From Dehalogenimonas sp. 4OHTPN (GTDB lineage Bacteria > Chloroflexota > Dehalococcoidia > Dehalococcoidales > Dehalococcoidaceae): a stretch of 64,000 nucleotides of DNA. The position numbers and the translations under genes were made by a program. The DNA is taken from NCBI RefSeq assembly GCF_040448695.1, contig NZ_CP159307.1:930001-994000 (forward strand), in the 5' to 3' direction. This document shows, one piece after another, positions 25,229-35,106 of the stretch. The notes below the pieces were generated by a model, which searched no databases, was not told where the DNA came from, and saw only the letters and a program-made list of their open reading frames with translations. Within the stretch, counting starts at the first letter, position 1, and the number at the start of each line of letters is the position of its first letter.

Positions 25229-25993
25229 ATGACCGAAACCGTTGAGACCCCCAGGATGGTAAAGATTGACACCGCCGGCATCTACTACCGCGATTTGAAC
25301 GCCCGGCTACGTAAACTGGTCGATGAAGGCGTCGACCAGATCGTGCTGCAAAATGTCTGCGGACAGCGCTATATCGCCTCCGACCTTTCGCGGCCGGTTG
25401 ACATTAAGATCTGCGGCACCCCGGGCAATGACCTGGGCGCCTTCATGAACGGCTCGCGAATCGAGGTGTTTGGAAACGCTCAGGACTGTATGGCCAACAC
25501 CATGAACGCTGGTGAGATTATCATCCACGGCCACGCTGGAGATATCTGCGGCATGGCCGCCCGCGGCGGGAAAATCTTCATCCGCGACTATGTCGGCTAT
25601 CGTGCCGGCATCCACATGAAGGAGTATCAGGACAAAAAGCCGGTTATGGTCGTCGGCGACACCGGCCAGGACTTTATGGGAGAGTACATGGCCGGCGGCG
25701 TGCTGGTGGTCCTGGGCCTGGGTCTTAAAGAAGGCCAAAAGCACAAGGCCAACTTCATTGGTACCGGCATCCACGGAGGCGTCATTTACATATCGGGCGA
25801 GGTAGAGCAACACCAGCTTGGCAAAGAGGTCGGAGTGGCGGAACTCGACGAGCATGACCGGGAGATTCTTGGCGGACTTGTGGCCGAATACTGCGAACAT
25901 TTCAAGCGCGACGCTGAGGCCATCATGCGGCGGCCGTTCCAGAAACTCTATCCCAAATACCTGCGGCCTTACGGCCGGATGTACTCCTACTAA
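25229..25993 (+). CDS. Glutamate synthase GXGXG-domain protein (GltB3 type)
   Basis: A 254-residue protein equal to the C-terminal right-handed beta-helix of bacterial GltB, here a free subunit. The repeating glycine pattern is visible in GNAQDCMANTMNAGEIIIHG, HAGDICGMAARGGKIFIRD and later GGVIYISG. In full-length GltB this domain is structural, linking the amidotransferase and FMN domains. A good ribosome site overlaps the end of the previous gene. It is the last gene of the operon. Confidence 0.92.
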   Translation: MTETVETPRMVKIDTAGIYYRDLNARLRKLVDEGVDQIVLQNVCGQRYIASDLSRPVDIKICGTPGNDLGAFMNGSRIEVFGNAQDCMANTMNAGEIIIHGHAGDICGMAARGGKIFIRDYVGYRAGIHMKEYQDKKPVMVVGDTGQDFMGEYMAGGVLVVLGLGLKEGQKHKANFIGTGIHGGVIYISGEVEQHQLGKEVGVAELDEHDREILGGLVAEYCEHFKRDAEAIMRRPFQKLYPKYLRPYGRMYSY

Positions 25994-26005
25994 AAGCCCG
26001 AGGGC

Positions 26006-26116
26006 GCGAAACACGAAATCCGAAAAATAGGATTGAGGGTATCAAAGCACTAAGATACATTGACCGCAAGAATTTTGGCGATTAGAATTTGCTTCGTGTT
26101 GCGATATTCGGATTTC
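26006..26116. repeat. Inverted pair of GAAATCCGAA intergenic repeats
   Basis: GAAATCCGAA at 26015-26024 and its complement at 26107-26116 bracket the gap before the nitrogen-type regulator; surrounding bases (CGAAACACG / CGTGTTGCG) also partly pair. It is the same repeat as in the hom-thrC gap. Confidence 0.5.
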
Positions 26117-26120
26117 AATT

Positions 26121-26783
26121 TTGTTTAACATCCTGATACTGGCCGAGGAGAACGACAAAACCCGGGAACTGAAGAACCGGCTGTCCCGGGAGGGTTATGT
26201 TTGCCTGCTGATGCCTCCCGGCGAAGAACCGGAGAAGCTGGCCGCCCAGCACACGGCGCGGCTGGTGGTCGTCGACGTCGGCGCCGAAGATGACATCCCG
26301 ACCCTGGACACCGCCGGCGAAAGCAAGGGACCAATGCTGGTTGCCGCCGTTTTTCGCCAGCGTTTGGCAGAACTTGGCGCCCGGGATGACGTCGACGACT
26401 TCGTGTTGAAGCCTTTCGATGTCGATGAACTGTTGACCCGCATCCGGAAACTCGCAGCCCGGGCTAAAGCTACGCCACCGTCTGACATCATCGTCGCCGG
26501 CGATCTCATTATCGATACCGCCCGCTGTGAGGTATCTTTAGCCGGCGCCCCTATAGATCTGACTTTCCGAGAATATGAGCTGTTAAAATTTCTTGCCACC
26601 AACCGAGGCCGAGTTTTTTCTCGTGAAGTGCTTCTCAATAAAGTCTGGGGGTACGAGTACTTTGGCGGCGACCGAACGGTGGACGTCCATGTCCGCCGCC
26701 TGCGTTCAAAGATAGAAGAATTCGGCCAGATATACGTAGAAACGGTAAGAAACATCGGATACCGCTTTAAACGAAATTTGTAA
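26121..26783 (+). CDS. Orphan OmpR-family regulator with atypical receiver, GlnR-like
   Basis: A 220-residue regulator: receiver domain (about 1-115) and winged-helix domain (about 125-220) with RTVDVHVRRLRSK and ETVRNIGYRF. In the receiver Asp52 and Lys97 (VLKPF) are kept, but the usual Thr/Ser is absent (MLVAAVF), so normal phosphorylation switching is doubtful. No histidine kinase is adjacent. It lies between the glutamate synthase operon and amtB. Actinobacterial GlnR is likewise an orphan OmpR-type regulator of amtB, glnA and glt genes. With the 11-bp repeats nearby I infer a nitrogen regulator. The TTG start is uncertain, with a weak GGA upstream. Confidence 0.8.
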   Translation: MFNILILAEENDKTRELKNRLSREGYVCLLMPPGEEPEKLAAQHTARLVVVDVGAEDDIPTLDTAGESKGPMLVAAVFRQRLAELGARDDVDDFVLKPFDVDELLTRIRKLAARAKATPPSDIIVAGDLIIDTARCEVSLAGAPIDLTFREYELLKFLATNRGRVFSREVLLNKVWGYEYFGGDRTVDVHVRRLRSKIEEFGQIYVETVRNIGYRFKRNL

Positions 26784-26879
26784 TTATCTCCATCCAAGCG
26801 GCTGCAGCCCCCATCGTTACTTCAATACTTTTTACTAACACTAAATCAACCAGAACTTATATCAAAGCCCGTTTTTTCT

Positions 26880-26939
26880 GAAACATATCCGAAACATATT
26901 GTTAATCCCTTCGTAATACCATCGAAATCAGCACTTAAT
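26880..26939 (+). promoter_or_regulatory. Six 11-bp-phased half-sites upstream of the first amtB
   Basis: Five-base half-sites start at 26880 (GAAAC), 26891 (GAAAC), 26902 (TTAAT), 26913 (GTAAT), 26924 (GAAAT) and 26935 (TTAAT), every one 11 bp after the last. The layout equals the actinobacterial GlnR box (gTnAC-n6-GaAAC repeated). The array ends about 40 bases before amtB, upstream of candidate -10 sequences (TAGACT at 26950 or TAGTAA at 26958), as expected for activation. Confidence 0.7.
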
Positions 26940-26980
26940 ACTGCGCTGGTAGACTGGTAGTAATAAACGAAGGGAGGTAT

Positions 26981-28192
26981 ATGTCATTGAACTCAGGTGA
27001 TACAGCCTGGATTCTGGTTTCAACTGCCCTGGTGATGCTGATGACCCCCGGGGTAGCCCTGTTCTACGGCGGAATGGTGCGGAAAAAGAACCTCATCTCA
27101 ACTCTGATGATGAGTTTCGCCGTGCTGGCCCTGGTTTCCATCCTATGGGTCGTCTTCGGTTACACCCTGGCTTTCGGCCCTGATATCGCCGGATTTGTCG
27201 GCGGTCTGGACTTCCTGGGACTAAAAGACGTCGGCATGGAAGCCACCAGTTACTCCATCCCCGATTTGCTCTACATGATGTTCCAGGGCGTTTTCGCCGT
27301 TATAACCGTAGCTCTCATCACCGGCGCGGTAGTGGAGCGGATCAAGTTCTCAACCTTGATGGTTTTTGCCGTCGCCTGGCTGGCGCTCATCTACGGGCCG
27401 GTTGCTCACTGGGTCTGGGGCGGCGGCTGGCTGGCGCAGCTCGGTGCTCTGGATTTCGCCGGCGGCACAGTGGTTCACATCAACGCCGGAGTTTCAGCGG
27501 CGGCCCTGGTAGTCCTTCTCGGAGCCCGCAAAGGTCTCGGCAGGGAACCCATGGAGCCAAACAATATTCCCATGGTCATGCTCGGCGCAGCCTTGCTGTG
27601 GTTCGGCTGGTTCGGCTTCAATGCCGGTAGTTCTTTGGGAGCTAACGGCGGAGCAGCCAACGCTTTCGTTACCACCAACACTGCGGCGGCGGCGGCGGCC
27701 CTGGTCTGGATCCTACTGTCATGGCGCACCCGAAAACCCACCCTGCTTGGCGCGGTGACCGGTGCCGTGGCTGGTCTGGTGGCGATTACCCCGGCGGCTG
27801 GGTTCGTCTCGCCCATGGCGGCTATCGCCATCGGCGCGGTAGCCGCGGCTGTTTGCTATTTCGCCATGAATTTCAAAGCCAAGATTGGTTTCGATGACTC
27901 GCTCGACGTCATGTCGGTGCACGGCGTTGGCGGCATTTGGGGCGCTTTGGCCACTGGCATTTTCGCCAACGCGGCTATCGGGGGTGTGGATGGAGCGTTG
28001 GCTGGCAACCTGGGACAACTCTGGAATCAGATTATCGCCGTCGGGGCAGTCATGGCCTACTCTTTTATCGGCACGCTTGCTATTGGCAAAATCCTGGATA
28101 AGACCATGGGCCTGCGGGTCAAAGAGCTTGAAGAGGTAGTCGGTCTTGACCTTTCACAACACGGCGAGCGTGCTTACGGGGGGATAAAATAA
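26981..28192 (+). CDS. amtB: Ammonium transporter (first copy)
   Basis: Amt/Mep/Rh channel of 403 residues and about 11 membrane helices. The twin histidines of the pore are in GGTVVHINAG and SVHGVGGIWGAL; the signature GAALLWFGWFGFNAGSS is intact. There is no signal peptide, unlike E. coli AmtB. GGGAGG lies just before the ATG. A PII gene follows without a gap, and the PII T-loop normally plugs this channel when nitrogen is plentiful. The upstream half-site array suggests nitrogen-dependent activation. Confidence 0.97.
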   Translation: MSLNSGDTAWILVSTALVMLMTPGVALFYGGMVRKKNLISTLMMSFAVLALVSILWVVFGYTLAFGPDIAGFVGGLDFLGLKDVGMEATSYSIPDLLYMMFQGVFAVITVALITGAVVERIKFSTLMVFAVAWLALIYGPVAHWVWGGGWLAQLGALDFAGGTVVHINAGVSAAALVVLLGARKGLGREPMEPNNIPMVMLGAALLWFGWFGFNAGSSLGANGGAANAFVTTNTAAAAAALVWILLSWRTRKPTLLGAVTGAVAGLVAITPAAGFVSPMAAIAIGAVAAAVCYFAMNFKAKIGFDDSLDVMSVHGVGGIWGALATGIFANAAIGGVDGALAGNLGQLWNQIIAVGAVMAYSFIGTLAIGKILDKTMGLRVKELEEVVGLDLSQHGERAYGGIK

Positions 28193-28531
28193 ATGAAAAA
28201 GATAGAAGCCATCATCCGCGAAGAACGACTGGACGCCGTAAAGAAGGCGCTGGAGGAAATGGGACTCATCGGCATGACGGTTACCGAGGTATCGGGCAGA
28301 GGCCAACAGAAAGGCATACCGCTTCAGTGGCGGGTCGGCGAATACCGGGTGGATTTTCTGCCCAAGCTCAAGGTAGAGATTGTTTGTCATGGCGATGATT
28401 GCGGCGCCGCCGTCGAGGCCATCATGAAAGCGGCAAAGACCGGACGCATCGGCGACGGAAAGATTTTCGTCCTGCCGGTAGAATCCGCCCACCGCATCCG
28501 GACCGGCGAGACAGGTCAAGCAGTAATTTGA
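28193..28531 (+). CDS. glnK: PII signalling protein (first copy)
   Basis: PII trimer subunit (112 residues) that reads ATP/ADP and 2-oxoglutarate and blocks AmtB. The T-loop carries Tyr51 ([10 protein letters not shown]), the usual uridylylation site, though the loop sequence before it (KGIPLQWRV) differs from the enteric RGAEY form. The C-terminal signatures [11 protein letters not shown] and RIRTGETG are present. Its ATG follows the amtB stop directly, with GGGGGG nine bases upstream. It ends at a strong hairpin. Confidence 0.96.
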   Translation: MKKIEAIIREERLDAVKKALEEMGLIGMTVTEVSGRGQQKGIPLQWRVGEYRVDFLPKLKVEIVCHGDDCGAAVEAIMKAAKTGRIGDGKIFVLPVESAHRIRTGETGQAVI

Positions 28532-28562
28532 CCGCTTAGTGCTGTCCGGGTAAAGATAGGTG

Positions 28563-28608
28563 GTGGACGGCTCGGTGGTTAGACCGAGCCGTCCACTTAT
28601 TAATATTT
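28563..28608. terminator. Bidirectional terminator between glnK and prsW-like gene
   Basis: Perfect 14-bp stem (28563-28576 with 28583-28596) and six-base loop, followed by TTATTAATATTT on the plus strand, between convergent genes. Confidence 0.85.
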
Positions 28609-28612
28609 CGGA

Positions 28613-29476
28613 CTACCTTCCTGGTGCAGGGGCTGCTTGTTCGTCACCTTCAGCCGCCAGTTCCAACAGGTTTTCCAGCGCCACCGGTATCGCCGGTGTG
28701 AGGCGGGCCTGATGGTAAAGCGCCAGCAGCGTACCCAAGCTTAGAACGCCAACGGTTATCATTCCAGTGTAGGTCAGTGCGTCTGGCAGCCGGAAGAGGC
28801 TGAAAGCATTCCAGGCTGTATGTAGAAGGACTGCCAATACAAAGGCGCCCAAAACCCTGGCATTAACAGTAACGCTGCGGAATTTGACTCTTTGGCCCCA
28901 AAGCACGGCGCAAACAATACCTGTCCAGGCGGCATGACCCGCCGGAGACAGTAAACCGCGGATAAGTAACACTTGTTCCACCGCCGCCGGATCGCCCTGG
29001 CTTTCGATCAGGGCGGCCAGGCCGTAGCCCATTGTTTCTAAGGCAGCAAAACCCATGCCGGCCGAGATACCAAAGAGAAGGCCGTCAGCCTGGTGATGAA
29101 AACGCCAGGCGAGAAACAGCAATATGGGCAGAATCAGTTTTGAGGACTCCTCAATGATTCCTATCTTAAGCAAGCCGAGCAGGTCAGCTTCTCGGAGAAC
29201 GGCGTAATGCAGAAAGCCGGCGGCAATAATTCCCAGCGCCCCGCCGACTAGGAAACAAACCCCCAGGAGAAGAACCGGTATATTACGATCCCGAACATGC
29301 TCATAAAAGAAGACCACGTATGCCAGGGGCACGATAAATGCGCCGAGCATGATGACGGTTGGGAAAAAATTCGGGTTCCCCGTCCAGCGCAACGCAGCGT
29401 TAGCGCCGAAGAAGAGCAATACGCCCACCACCAGGATCCAGATCCAGGCTTTACGGAAAATATACGAACTTATCAA
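28613..29476 (-). CDS. PrsW-family intramembrane metalloprotease
   Basis: A 287-residue membrane protein with about eight helices. The PrsW/CPBP-type motif EE is in LKIGIIEESSKLILP, and later histidines occur in helices (SPAGHAAWTG, LLHTAWNAF), consistent with a buried metalloprotease site. PrsW of Bacillus cleaves the anti-sigma factor RsiW; the target here is unknown and no anti-sigma gene is nearby. The TTG start is favoured by AGAGG five bases before it and lies just after a -10 element. It is transcribed against the amtB-glnK pairs that flank it. Confidence 0.85.
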   Translation of the reverse strand: MISSYIFRKAWIWILVVGVLLFFGANAALRWTGNPNFFPTVIMLGAFIVPLAYVVFFYEHVRDRNIPVLLLGVCFLVGGALGIIAAGFLHYAVLREADLLGLLKIGIIEESSKLILPILLFLAWRFHHQADGLLFGISAGMGFAALETMGYGLAALIESQGDPAAVEQVLLIRGLLSPAGHAAWTGIVCAVLWGQRVKFRSVTVNARVLGAFVLAVLLHTAWNAFSLFRLPDALTYTGMITVGVLSLGTLLALYHQARLTPAIPVALENLLELAAEGDEQAAPAPGR

Positions 29477-29494
29477 AGCGTCCTCTGGCCGACA

Positions 29495-29500
29495 ATTATA
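29495..29500 (-). promoter_or_regulatory. -10 element of the prsW-like gene
   Basis: Leftward TATAAT 19 bases before the TTG start; no clear -35. It lies about 80 bases from the divergent repeats of the second amtB. Confidence 0.5.
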
Positions 29501-29580
29501 CAGGGTTAATCTTGAAGGAAAAACCCGCAGCAAGGCATTTATAAAAAGGCAGGGGCTTCTTTCGACCGGTGAAATCATGT

Positions 29581-29596
29581 GTAATCTGTTGGAAAC
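29581..29596 (+). promoter_or_regulatory. GlnR-box-like pair upstream of second amtB
   Basis: GTAAT (29581-29585), six bases, GAAAC (29592-29596): one a/b half-site pair with the same 11-bp step as the array before the first amtB. A GAAAT at 29571 is offset by 10 rather than 11. TAAAAT (29607-29612) or CATATT (29619-29624) may be the -10. Confidence 0.6.
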
Positions 29597-29643
29597 ACTT
29601 CCGCAGTAAAATCCAGCGCATATTGTTGCAGGGAGGTTTCGAT

Positions 29644-31211
<1,568 letters not shown>

Positions 31212-31241
31212 CAGCGGTTTGAATCCTTAAACCGGCAGCTT

Positions 31242-31283
31242 GTAATCCTTTGGAAATATACCACCGGTAGAATTATCTAAAAT
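31242..31283 (+). promoter_or_regulatory. glnA promoter with GlnR-box-like pair
   Basis: GTAAT (31242-31246), six bases, GAAAT (31253-31257), then TAAAAT (31278-31283) as -10. The half-site pair covers or abuts the -35 position, where no good hexamer exists, as expected for an activated promoter. Confidence 0.65.
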
Positions 31284-31317
31284 AATCCGGCGAGCGAGCT
31301 GGAATGGAAGGAGATTT

Positions 31318-32754
31318 ATGAATCCGAAAGAAGTGCTCAAGTATTGTCAAGACAACTGCATCCAAATTGTGGACTTCAAATTCAACGACCTGCCTGGTCT
31401 GTGGCAACATTTTTCAATACCGGTGAGCGAACTTGATGAAGATATCTGGGAAGAAGGAATCGGGTTTGACGGCTCCTCCATCCGGGGTTTTCAGGCGATC
31501 AACGAGAGCGATATGCTGCTGATGCCGGATGCCAGCACCGCCATCCTGGATCCGATGCTCGAGGTGCCTACCCTCTCCATAATTTGTGATATTTTTGACC
31601 CAACCTCGGGGAAGCCATATACCCGTGACCCGCGTTTTATCGCGCGAAAAGCCGAAGCGTATCTGAAGACCACCGGCATCGCCGACACCAGTTATTGGGG
31701 TCCGGAAATGGAGTTCTTTATCTTCGACAACGTCCAGTTCGAGCAGAACGAACACACTGCATTCTACAATGTCGATTCAGTTGAAGGTTCATGGAACACC
31801 GCCCGGGCGGAAAATATTGACGGCGACGGCAATCCTCATAACCTGGGGTACAAACCCCGCTACAAAGAGGGCTACTTTCCTGTACCTCCCCATGATTCGT
31901 TGCAGGACCTGCGCAGCAGGATTATCCTTAAAATGATGGAAACCGGCATTCCAATCGAGGTCCATCACCATGAAGTTGCCACCGCGGGCCAGTGCGAGAT
32001 TGATATGCGTTTCAGTACCATGGTCAAGATGGGAGACCAAATGCAGTGGTACAAATATATCGTTAAGAATATGTGCCGGAAAGACGGCAAAGTCGCTACT
32101 TTCATGCCTAAACCGCTTTTCAAAGACAATGGCTCCGGTATGCACGTCCACCAGTCTTTGTGGAAGGATGGCGTGAACCAGTTCTTTGATAAAGACGGCT
32201 ACGCTCTTTTATCACAGACTGCCAAATACTATATCGGCGGTTTGTTGAAACACGCCGACGCCCTGATGGCTATCTGCGCCCCGACAACTAACTCCTACAA
32301 ACGACTAGTGCCGGGTTATGAGGCCCCGGTCAACCTGGTGTACTCCGCCCGCAACCGGTCGGCGTCGGTGCGCATACCCATGTATAACGCTAACCCGAAG
32401 TCCAAGCGTTTGGAGTTCAGATGTCCGGATAATACCGCTAATGGCTACTTATGCCTCGCGGCGATGATGATGGCGGGCTTGGACGGCATTCAAAACAAGG
32501 TTGACCCCGGCAAGCCCCATGACATGAACCTTTATGAATTGCCCAAAGCCGAAGCTAAAAAGATCCGAACCGTGCCTTCGTCGCTGGACGCCGCGCTTGA
32601 TGCCCTTGAAAAAGACCACGATTTCCTGCTGCAAGGAGGCGTGTTCACAAAAGATGTCATAGAGGTCTGGCTGGACTATAAACGTACCCAGGAAGTGGAT
32701 GCCATCCGACTGCGGCCGCACCCCTGGGAGTTTCATTTATATTTCGACATTTAG
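31318..32754 (+). CDS. glnA: Glutamine synthetase type I, beta-like
   Basis: Makes glutamine from glutamate, ammonia and ATP. The 478 residues include the latch region [11 protein letters not shown], the metal and glutamate sites [14 protein letters not shown], the ATP loop [18 protein letters not shown], and NRSASVRIP. The longer length and the segment [11 protein letters not shown] near residue 400, equivalent to the adenylylation Tyr of enteric GlnA, mark the beta class. No adenylyltransferase gene is in the window, so modification is only possible. Strong GGAG before the ATG; own terminator. Confidence 0.96.
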   Translation: MNPKEVLKYCQDNCIQIVDFKFNDLPGLWQHFSIPVSELDEDIWEEGIGFDGSSIRGFQAINESDMLLMPDASTAILDPMLEVPTLSIICDIFDPTSGKPYTRDPRFIARKAEAYLKTTGIADTSYWGPEMEFFIFDNVQFEQNEHTAFYNVDSVEGSWNTARAENIDGDGNPHNLGYKPRYKEGYFPVPPHDSLQDLRSRIILKMMETGIPIEVHHHEVATAGQCEIDMRFSTMVKMGDQMQWYKYIVKNMCRKDGKVATFMPKPLFKDNGSGMHVHQSLWKDGVNQFFDKDGYALLSQTAKYYIGGLLKHADALMAICAPTTNSYKRLVPGYEAPVNLVYSARNRSASVRIPMYNANPKSKRLEFRCPDNTANGYLCLAAMMMAGLDGIQNKVDPGKPHDMNLYELPKAEAKKIRTVPSSLDAALDALEKDHDFLLQGGVFTKDVIEVWLDYKRTQEVDAIRLRPHPWEFHLYFDI

Positions 32755-32769
32755 GTCGTGCTCAATGAG

Positions 32770-32800
32770 TAAGCCCTCTCGAAAGAGAGGGCTTATTTTG
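32770..32800 (+). terminator. Rho-independent terminator of glnA
   Basis: Perfect 11-bp stem TAAGCCCTCTC / GAGAGGGCTTA closed by a GAAA tetraloop, followed by TTTT. Confidence 0.9.
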
Positions 32801-32835
32801 CCTGAGATGTTTATAGAAGCGCGAAAAAATCGTGA

Positions 32836-34899
32836 TTATGTTGCCAGGTCGGCCAGGGCCCGGCTCCAGCCCTCTGGGCCGACCCCTTTGGCAAACACCA
32901 GATTGACCAGCTTTACTTTTGCCCAGCGCAGAGATTGGTTCTGGACCAGAACCGGGCGATCAACAGCAGCCAGCATGGACACATCATTGTCTGAGTCACC
33001 GACGCCGGTAGTGATGACCGCCCCGTAATTCAGCTTATACAGCTCAGTCAATAGTTTCACCGCCTTGCCTTTTTCGTTGCCGCCGGAGACGGTGTAAAAA
33101 CGGCCTCCGAAAGCATGCGACAGGCCCGCTTTTTTAAGCTCGGCGAGCAAGAATTCGACAGTCTGGCGTCCCCCGTGCAGCTTAATCGTTTCCGTATATT
33201 CGCGATGCTTCGCCGCCTCGGCTGCTTTCAAACCAAGGCCGGTTTCCCGGGCGATATCTTCGACAGTCAGATCGCCAAAGCAGGCTATGTCAAGCGTTCC
33301 CATCCAGGCGTTTTTCGCGAGTTTGGCCTTGACGTTTTCGATTACATGATTCAATTTTAATTTCAGTTCCTGATAAGGCACTCCCATTTCGATGACCAGG
33401 TAATCGTCGCATACCCGATCATACGAAAACGGTAAGCGGAAATATGACTTGGGGATAAAAACCGCTGATCCGTTTTCGACGATAAATGGATCGGTAATCC
33501 CAAGCTCCTGCCGCAACGTGACTTGCTCTTCACGGGTTTTGGAAGAACAGAAAATAATAGGGATATCTCTGGCTTGAAGCCGGCGAAGCGTGGTTAAAGC
33601 AGGAGCGTAGGAATATGAAGTGGGATGCAGGAGAGTTCCGTCAAGGTCCGAAAACACCACCAGCCGCGCCGCTACGTTAGGCCCGCGCCCGCCGATTATC
33701 GGCAGCGGCTGACCTTCAGGCACGAACAACCGGGGATATTCTTGCGATAGAGATGCGGAGAATTTGGACAGATCCGCTTTTTGGGGCGGCGGCATCAAAC
33801 GCACCTTAATCGGTTCCTCATCAGGTTTAATGATGCCCGCTTCCACAAGCTCAGTAAGGATTGCCTTTTTGGTTTTTTCCTGGCACAGCAGACTGTGATA
33901 GATTACCGACAGACTTGGCAACATCATCTCCAGCACCACATGCTCATCCCCTTTGTCAGCGTGAAGGTGCGGGTTGACTGTCTCGGTTTGAAATACTTCA
34001 ACACCTTTCTCAGACACTTCTTTGTCGGTGATGGGCAAAAGCCCGCTGAACAGTTCGAAAATGGAGATCAGCTCCTGAGTCTCCACGGCATAGCCTGTAC
34101 CGTAGGTAAGCCGCTCAGCTAACGCGACGCTCATTGCATGCTCTCCGGCGTTGCCGGTTTTAATAACTTCGGTCTCGAAACGCCCCATTGCTGAAACAAG
34201 GTTGTTCAAATGTTTGTTGGTGATCTCAGATACCCGGCCCCATTTTTTAAAATAGAGCTCTCCCATTATCTTGGGTTTGTAGCGCCATTGAATCCGCGTC
34301 ATTGCGTAGGGTGATTTTGCCAGGCTGAAAGCCGCAGCATAGTGTTTGACGTATTCCAGGGCTGATCCGGGTATGTAATTGTCGGTGTCAATGAACCCGA
34401 TAAACTCCTTGCCCAGGAGTTTAGCCAGCAGGATACCAAGGATCATGCCCTCACTCTTACCGTTTCGGATCAGTTTATCGTCTCCCAGAATGTGATGATA
34501 ACCAGCATCGGCTAATGCCCTGGCTACAGCAGGATCTTTCTGGTGCACTATCATTGCCTGGCGGCGGGTCACCTGGCAAAAGCGGTTCAGGATTTCGTGC
34601 TCAATCCTAAAGGTATCTATCTCGCCTCGCTGAGAGTTGGATAGAACGATGATAAAAGAGTCATGAGGGATAGCCGAGAGAACACCTTCGAAGACTTTCA
34701 GGTCCTCGTTTTTTATCGGCAGAACTATGGCCAGCTTTTTTTCGATTTCATCTATAGATTCTCGCTCGATCTTCTGGACCTCGGCAGCTTCGTTGATTTG
34801 AGGGTTTTTAACGCCTGAATCCAGTTCGAGCACTCGGCGGACGCCGTACAAGGAAATCGAACCCATGTGTTCAGTCTGACGGGTGCGTTCTAAACGCAT
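32836..34899 (-). CDS. mgsD: Bifunctional mannosyl-3-phosphoglycerate synthase/phosphatase
   Basis: Two-domain enzyme (687 residues) making the compatible solute mannosylglycerate from GDP-mannose and 3-phosphoglycerate, then removing the phosphate. The N-terminal GT55-type synthase (to about residue 400) has AIVLPIKNE and the metal motif FIDTDNY. The C-terminal HAD phosphatase has FSDLDGTLLHP, FCSSKTREE and VGDSDNDVSML. The same fusion is known from Dehalococcoides, where the single protein does both steps. GGAGG precedes the ATG by seven bases. It is monocistronic between the two glutamine synthetase genes. Confidence 0.95.
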   Translation of the reverse strand: MRLERTRQTEHMGSISLYGVRRVLELDSGVKNPQINEAAEVQKIERESIDEIEKKLAIVLPIKNEDLKVFEGVLSAIPHDSFIIVLSNSQRGEIDTFRIEHEILNRFCQVTRRQAMIVHQKDPAVARALADAGYHHILGDDKLIRNGKSEGMILGILLAKLLGKEFIGFIDTDNYIPGSALEYVKHYAAAFSLAKSPYAMTRIQWRYKPKIMGELYFKKWGRVSEITNKHLNNLVSAMGRFETEVIKTGNAGEHAMSVALAERLTYGTGYAVETQELISIFELFSGLLPITDKEVSEKGVEVFQTETVNPHLHADKGDEHVVLEMMLPSLSVIYHSLLCQEKTKKAILTELVEAGIIKPDEEPIKVRLMPPPQKADLSKFSASLSQEYPRLFVPEGQPLPIIGGRGPNVAARLVVFSDLDGTLLHPTSYSYAPALTTLRRLQARDIPIIFCSSKTREEQVTLRQELGITDPFIVENGSAVFIPKSYFRLPFSYDRVCDDYLVIEMGVPYQELKLKLNHVIENVKAKLAKNAWMGTLDIACFGDLTVEDIARETGLGLKAAEAAKHREYTETIKLHGGRQTVEFLLAELKKAGLSHAFGGRFYTVSGGNEKGKAVKLLTELYKLNYGAVITTGVGDSDNDVSMLAAVDRPVLVQNQSLRWAKVKLVNLVFAKGVGPEGWSRALADLAT

Positions 34900-35050
34900 T
34901 GCGATACCTCCGGTTGGTTGATTGAACGGGCCGGCTGATCAGGAGCCGGCATAGACGAAAGGAGGGAACGTTGATCCTGATTTTTGAACTCCCAATTATA
35001 ACACCGGGATGAACGATGGTAAACCAGTTCCCTAATAAGCATGCCCAAGT

Positions 35051-35078
35051 TTGTTTTAACACGCCAGGTTGTTATAAT
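35051..35078 (+). promoter_or_regulatory. Promoter of second glutamine synthetase gene
   Basis: TTGTTT, 16-base spacer, TATAAT, giving a leader of about 20 bases before the ATG. No 11-bp half-site pair like those before glnA is visible. Confidence 0.65.
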
Positions 35079-35106
35079 CGGCGTGAAGAATTCAGGAGGG
35101 GTGTCA

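Noticed and set aside
34900-35106. GlnR-box-like sites before the second glutamine synthetase gene
   Set aside because: GTAAA and TTAAC words occur but no two half-sites are 11 bp apart; not included in the proposed regulon.
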